From Tessaracoccus flavescens (GTDB lineage Bacteria > Actinomycetota > Actinomycetes > Propionibacteriales > Propionibacteriaceae): DNA of 7,672 bases. Location: positions 1 through 7,672 of the forward strand of contig DYZF01000193.1 in the NCBI GenBank assembly GCA_020741375.1. Direction: 5' to 3'. Every line of letters starts with the position of its first letter. Within the stretch, counting starts at the first letter, position 1. Positions 5,929 through 7,672 of this stretch are shown here, in pieces. Position numbers and translations under genes: made by a program. The notes under the pieces were generated by a model, which ran no database searches, had not been told where the DNA came from, and was given only the letters and a program-made list of their open reading frames with translations.

Positions 5929-6893
5929 TACTTCTCCACGCCTCGCTTGGCGATCTCTTCTGCCGCAGCTTGGTAGGCCTTGGCGCCGTTGGACTTCGGG
6001 TCGTAGGTCAAGACCGTTTGGCCGAAGCTGGGCGCCTCAGCGATCTTGATTGCGCGTGGAATCTCCACGTCGAGCGTCTGATTCGCGAAGTGTTTCCGCA
6101 CCTCACCGGCGACTTCACGTGACAGATTTGTGCGCGAGTCGTACATGGTGAGCAGGATGGTGCTGAGTTCGATATCGTCGTTGAGATTTCCCTTGACGCG
6201 ATTGATCGTGCGCATCAACTGCGTCACACCCTCGAGCGCGTAGTACTCGGTCTGAATGGGCACGAGGATCTCCGTGGACGCAACGAGCGCGTTGAGCGTT
6301 AGCAGCCCCAGCGATGGCGGGCAGTCGAAGAAAATGTAGTCGACGCCGGATTCCTCGATGTAGGTCTCGATTGCGTCGCGCATCTTGTGCTCGCGGCCGC
6401 GTTCGTTCACCAATTCGAGTTCCGCCGCAGCCAGATCGATTGCGGCGGGCAGCACGTGCAGGTTGGGGGAGTGTGGCGACGGCTGAGCGTGCTCAATGAT
6501 GCCGATGCCCTCCATGAGGACTTCGTACGTCCCCTTGGTACCGGGCGAGTGTTCGACGCCGAGCGCGGTAGAAGCATTGCCCTGGGGGTCGGTGTCGACA
6601 ACCAGCACGTTAAGGCCGCCCATGGCGAGCGCGGTCGCGACGTTGACGGTGGTCGTCGTCTTGCCAACCCCGCCTTTCTGGTTTGCGACGACGAAGACGC
6701 GGGGCTTCGACGGTCGCGGGAAGGTGGGGGAGGGCTCGTAGAGATCGATGATCTCGTCGCCGTACTCCGACTCAACGTCGTGGCTGGCTGCCCGACGGGG
6801 TTGGGCTACCGTTTCACGTGAAACGTTGGTGTGCTCCTTCCACAGCTCTTGATCGTCGAGCTGGGGCTTCCGCTTGCGGAAGAACAACGCCAT
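5928..6893 (-). CDS. parA: Chromosome partitioning ATPase ParA (Soj family)
   Basis: ParA is the nucleoid-binding ATPase that, with ParB-parS, moves newly replicated origins. It has 321 residues, about 65 more than compact Soj proteins because of an N-terminal extension, which is common in actinobacterial ParA. Motifs are the deviant Walker A KGGVGKTT (73-80, signature Lys73 and catalytic Lys78), Walker A' DTDPQGNAST (100-109), Walker B YIFFDCPPSLG, and the C-terminal AEAPSFGQTV. The start ATG (6891-6893) follows a perfect AGGAGG (complement of 6898-6903) at a short four-base spacing. Codons 23-28 (NVSRET) are a parS site. The extension (about 1-62) is charged and low in hydrophobics, so it is probably a flexible leader. 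parB follows directly with a one-base overlap. Confidence 0.97.
   Translation of the reverse strand: MALFFRKRKPQLDDQELWKEHTNVSRETVAQPRRAASHDVESEYGDEIIDLYEPSPTFPRPSKPRVFVVANQKGGVGKTTTTVNVATALAMGGLNVLVVDTDPQGNASTALGVEHSPGTKGTYEVLMEGIGIIEHAQPSPHSPNLHVLPAAIDLAAAELELVNERGREHKMRDAIETYIEESGVDYIFFDCPPSLGLLTLNALVASTEILVPIQTEYYALEGVTQLMRTINRVKGNLNDDIELSTILLTMYDSRTNLSREVAGEVRKHFANQTLDVEIPRAIKIAEAPSFGQTVLTYDPKSNGAKAYQAAAEEIAKRGVEK
6810..6825. promoter_or_regulatory. parS: parS site 1, inside parA codons 23-28
   Basis: CGTTTCACGTGAAACG is a perfect 16-base palindrome containing the universal parS core GTTTCACGTGAAAC (6811-6824); only the outermost bases differ from TGTTTCACGTGAAACA. In the parA frame it encodes Asn-Val-Ser-Arg-Glu-Thr. 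It is the loading site for the ParB encoded next door and could also mediate ParB repression of parAB. Confidence 0.95.
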
Positions 6894-6901
6894 CGGTCCT
6901 C

Positions 6902-7111
6902 CTAAAGGTTCGCACTGACTCTACCCAAGTCCGGAGGTAGCCACGAATCCGGATGGAGGCGCTTGTTGATCCCGGCCACAATCAGGCGCGGCGCGACGCC
7001 GCCAGCCGCCAGCTGCAACGTTTCACGTGAAACGGAGCCACTTGAGTCCATTCTGAAGCGCTCGGATCCGGTTCCTCCGCCGGCTTTACGCCCCCTTGGT
7101 GCAGAGGACAT
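6902..7111 (-). CDS. Doubtful small open frame upstream of parA
   Basis: The frame has 69 codons from ATG (7109-7111) and I do not recognise it. Its stop TAG (6902-6904) overlaps the parA AGGAGG ribosome-binding site, an arrangement that would allow coupling. It spans parS 2, read as SVSRET. Third-position GC is high in its second half (roughly codons 32-62, for example VAPRLIVAGINKRLHPDSW) but mixed in the first, and I see no clear ribosome-binding site at its start. It could be a real leader peptide, a remnant, or a chance frame in GC-rich DNA. Confidence 0.2.
   Translation of the reverse strand: MSSAPRGRKAGGGTGSERFRMDSSGSVSRETLQLAAGGVAPRLIVAGINKRLHPDSWLPPDLGRVSANL
7019..7034. promoter_or_regulatory. 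parS: parS site 2, upstream of parA
   Basis: A second CGTTTCACGTGAAACG, identical over all 16 bases to site 1, is centred about 134 bases upstream of the parA ATG and 209 bases from the centre of site 1. It lies outside any confident gene. It fits a ParB-binding centromere cluster and possible autoregulation of parAB. Confidence 0.95.
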
Positions 7112-7180
7112 CTCAGTCCACTACGCACGCGCCCTCCGTCACACTCCCTCGGTCTGCGCTGAGGGATCGACCTGTCTTCG

Positions 7181-7247
7181 TTGGTAGAGCAGCCCGCGAA
7201 GCCCACCTGCGCTGGTTGAGTAGCGGGCGAGATCCGCGTATCAAACC
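7181..7247 (+). repeat. Dispersed intergenic repeat, copy B, with adjacent half-copy
   Basis: The full element at 7212-7247 begins CTGGTTGAGTAG, as copy A does, and ends CGTATCAAACC, one G short of copy A. Its 13-base core begins CGGG and ends CCG; GCGG (7223-7226) and CCGC (7234-7237) can pair. Just left, TTGGTAGAGCAGCCCGCGAA (7181-7200) looks like a decayed left arm plus core of another copy. Both full copies have the same orientation and lie in the two longest gaps of the window. Confidence 0.6.
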
Positions 7248-7340
7248 ACGCTCCACAACCCGAGCCCAGAGAGCCCGCTCGCCGAGCACACCGCTGGTCT
7301 GACGAAGGCGCGGGCAGCTTCGGCGGGACGGCTGAATGAC

Positions 7341-7672
7341 TCAGGCGGAGACGCGGATGGCGCGCGTCGGCTCGATCCCAGGCGCGACCGACAGTTCCAG
7401 CACCTCAGCAGCCAAGCCGAGCTTCTTCAGCACCGGCGCGGCCGCTCGGACCTCATCCTCGGCGGACGAGCCCTTCAGCGCGACCAGCGCTCCAGTTTTT
7501 CCGCACAGGGGAGCGGTCCACTTGAGCAGCTTCTCCAGTGGGGCGACGGCGCGGCACACGACGACGTCGAAGCGACGCTTGGTCTCCTCAGCGCGACCAC
7601 GAACCACCTCAACCCGGTCACCCAAGCCAAGTTCCTCCACAGCGAGTTCAAGGAACGCCACGCGACGCTGCA
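7341..7672 (-). CDS. rsmG: 16S rRNA (guanine-527-N7) methyltransferase, C-terminal part
   Basis: RsmG (GidB) uses S-adenosylmethionine to make m7G527 in the 16S rRNA 530 loop. Its loss is known to give low-level streptomycin resistance. The gene reads leftward and its start lies beyond the right edge. About 110 codons are present of a family length near 210. Visible are QRRVAFLELAVEELGLG and VEVVRGRAEE, part of the Rossmann methyltransferase core, then FDVVVCRAVAPLEKLLKWTA, the RsmG RAVAPL signature, then ALVALKGSSAEDEV. The SAM-binding glycine loop is in the missing N-terminal half. Codon GTG at 7659-7661 is an internal Val, not a start. The order rsmG-parA-parB is the standard origin-proximal arrangement. 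Confidence 0.95.
   Translation of the reverse strand, partial: QRRVAFLELAVEELGLGDRVEVVRGRAEETKRRFDVVVCRAVAPLEKLLKWTAPLCGKTGALVALKGSSAEDEVRAAAPVLKKLGLAAEVLELSVAPGIEPTRAIRVSA

Larger units (their letters stand above)
6894..7340. other. 447-base gap between parA and rsmG
   Basis: No confident gene lies here. It holds the parA ribosome-binding site, a doubtful 69-codon frame (6902-7111), a second parS (7019-7034), a short hairpin TCCCTC/GAGGGA (7145-7150 with 7161-7166, ten-base loop), a half-copy and full copy of the dispersed repeat (7181-7247), small GAGCCC direct repeats (7262-7267, 7271-7276), and weak hairpins GCTC/GAGC (7277-7287) and CGAAG/CTTCG (7303-7322) before the rsmG stop. I find no clear parA promoter and no T-run terminator for rsmG. 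Confidence 0.7.

Noticed and set aside
6111..6126. CACGTG-centred site GACTTCACGTGACAGA in parA as a third parS
   Set aside because: Only 11 of 16 positions match and the flanking T and A runs of the core are broken; parS tolerates few changes.
6963..7187. Open frame of 74 codons on the + strand in the parA-rsmG gap
   Set aside because: It runs against the transcription of both flanking genes, crosses parS 2 and the hairpin, has no ribosome-binding site that I can see, and has no recognisable motif.
7175..7250. tRNA-like TTGGTAGAGCAGC (D-arm resemblance)
   Set aside because: No GCTC partner for GAGC, no anticodon stem, no GGTTCRANYCC T-arm and no acceptor pairing. The stretch is better explained as a decayed copy of the GGTTGAGTAG repeat.

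Overview
The window is a piece of a high-GC actinobacterial chromosome beside the replication origin. The evidence is the set of gene neighbours (trxB-trxA facing parB-parA and rsmG), two perfect parS cores, and GC-rich third codon positions. The mixture of a LysN-like aminotransferase, a short Ddl-type ligase, a SURF1 protein and a DUF3817 protein, together with GGTTGAGTAG...TATCGAAACC intergenic repeats, points loosely to Propionibacteriaceae-type organisms. The genus is an inference from memory, not something the bases prove. dnaA/oriC itself is not in the window; it would be expected beyond the right edge, past rsmG.

Layout. The left half is transcribed rightward. It begins with the 3' part of thioredoxin reductase (1-414), then thioredoxin (442-759) and a membrane-anchored secreted-domain protein whose start overlaps the trxA stop (759-1346). 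After 52 bases comes a second rightward group: a PLP aminotransferase (1399-2703), a D-Ala-D-Ala-ligase-like ATP-grasp enzyme (2717-3655) and a SURF1-family membrane protein (3652-4401, 4-base overlap). The right half is transcribed leftward: rsmG 3' part (7341-7672), parA (5928-6893), parB (5038-5928, start overlapping the parA stop by one base) and a DUF3817 membrane protein (4568-4948). The two halves converge in the 166-base gap 4402-4567.

How the parts fit. ParA and ParB plus the two parS sites (6810-6825 inside parA codons, 7019-7034 upstream of parA) form the chromosome segregation system. TrxB and TrxA form the cytosolic thiol-reducing system. The ligase acts in peptidoglycan precursor synthesis, and the SURF1 protein is probably an assembly factor for haem-copper oxidase. 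RsmG methylates 16S rRNA.

Noncoding structure. The two longest gaps (4402-4567 and 6894-7340) each hold one copy of the dispersed GGTTGAGTAG-type repeat with a decayed half-copy beside it. A very AT-rich, T-skewed tract (4981-5037) separates parB from the DUF3817 gene and lies next to a small hairpin. I see no mobile element, CRISPR array, tRNA or rRNA. Most of the window is a normal conserved core region. The items most worth checking are the parS pair around the parA start, the dispersed repeat, the coupled membrane protein after trxA, and the CSPC thioredoxin active site.
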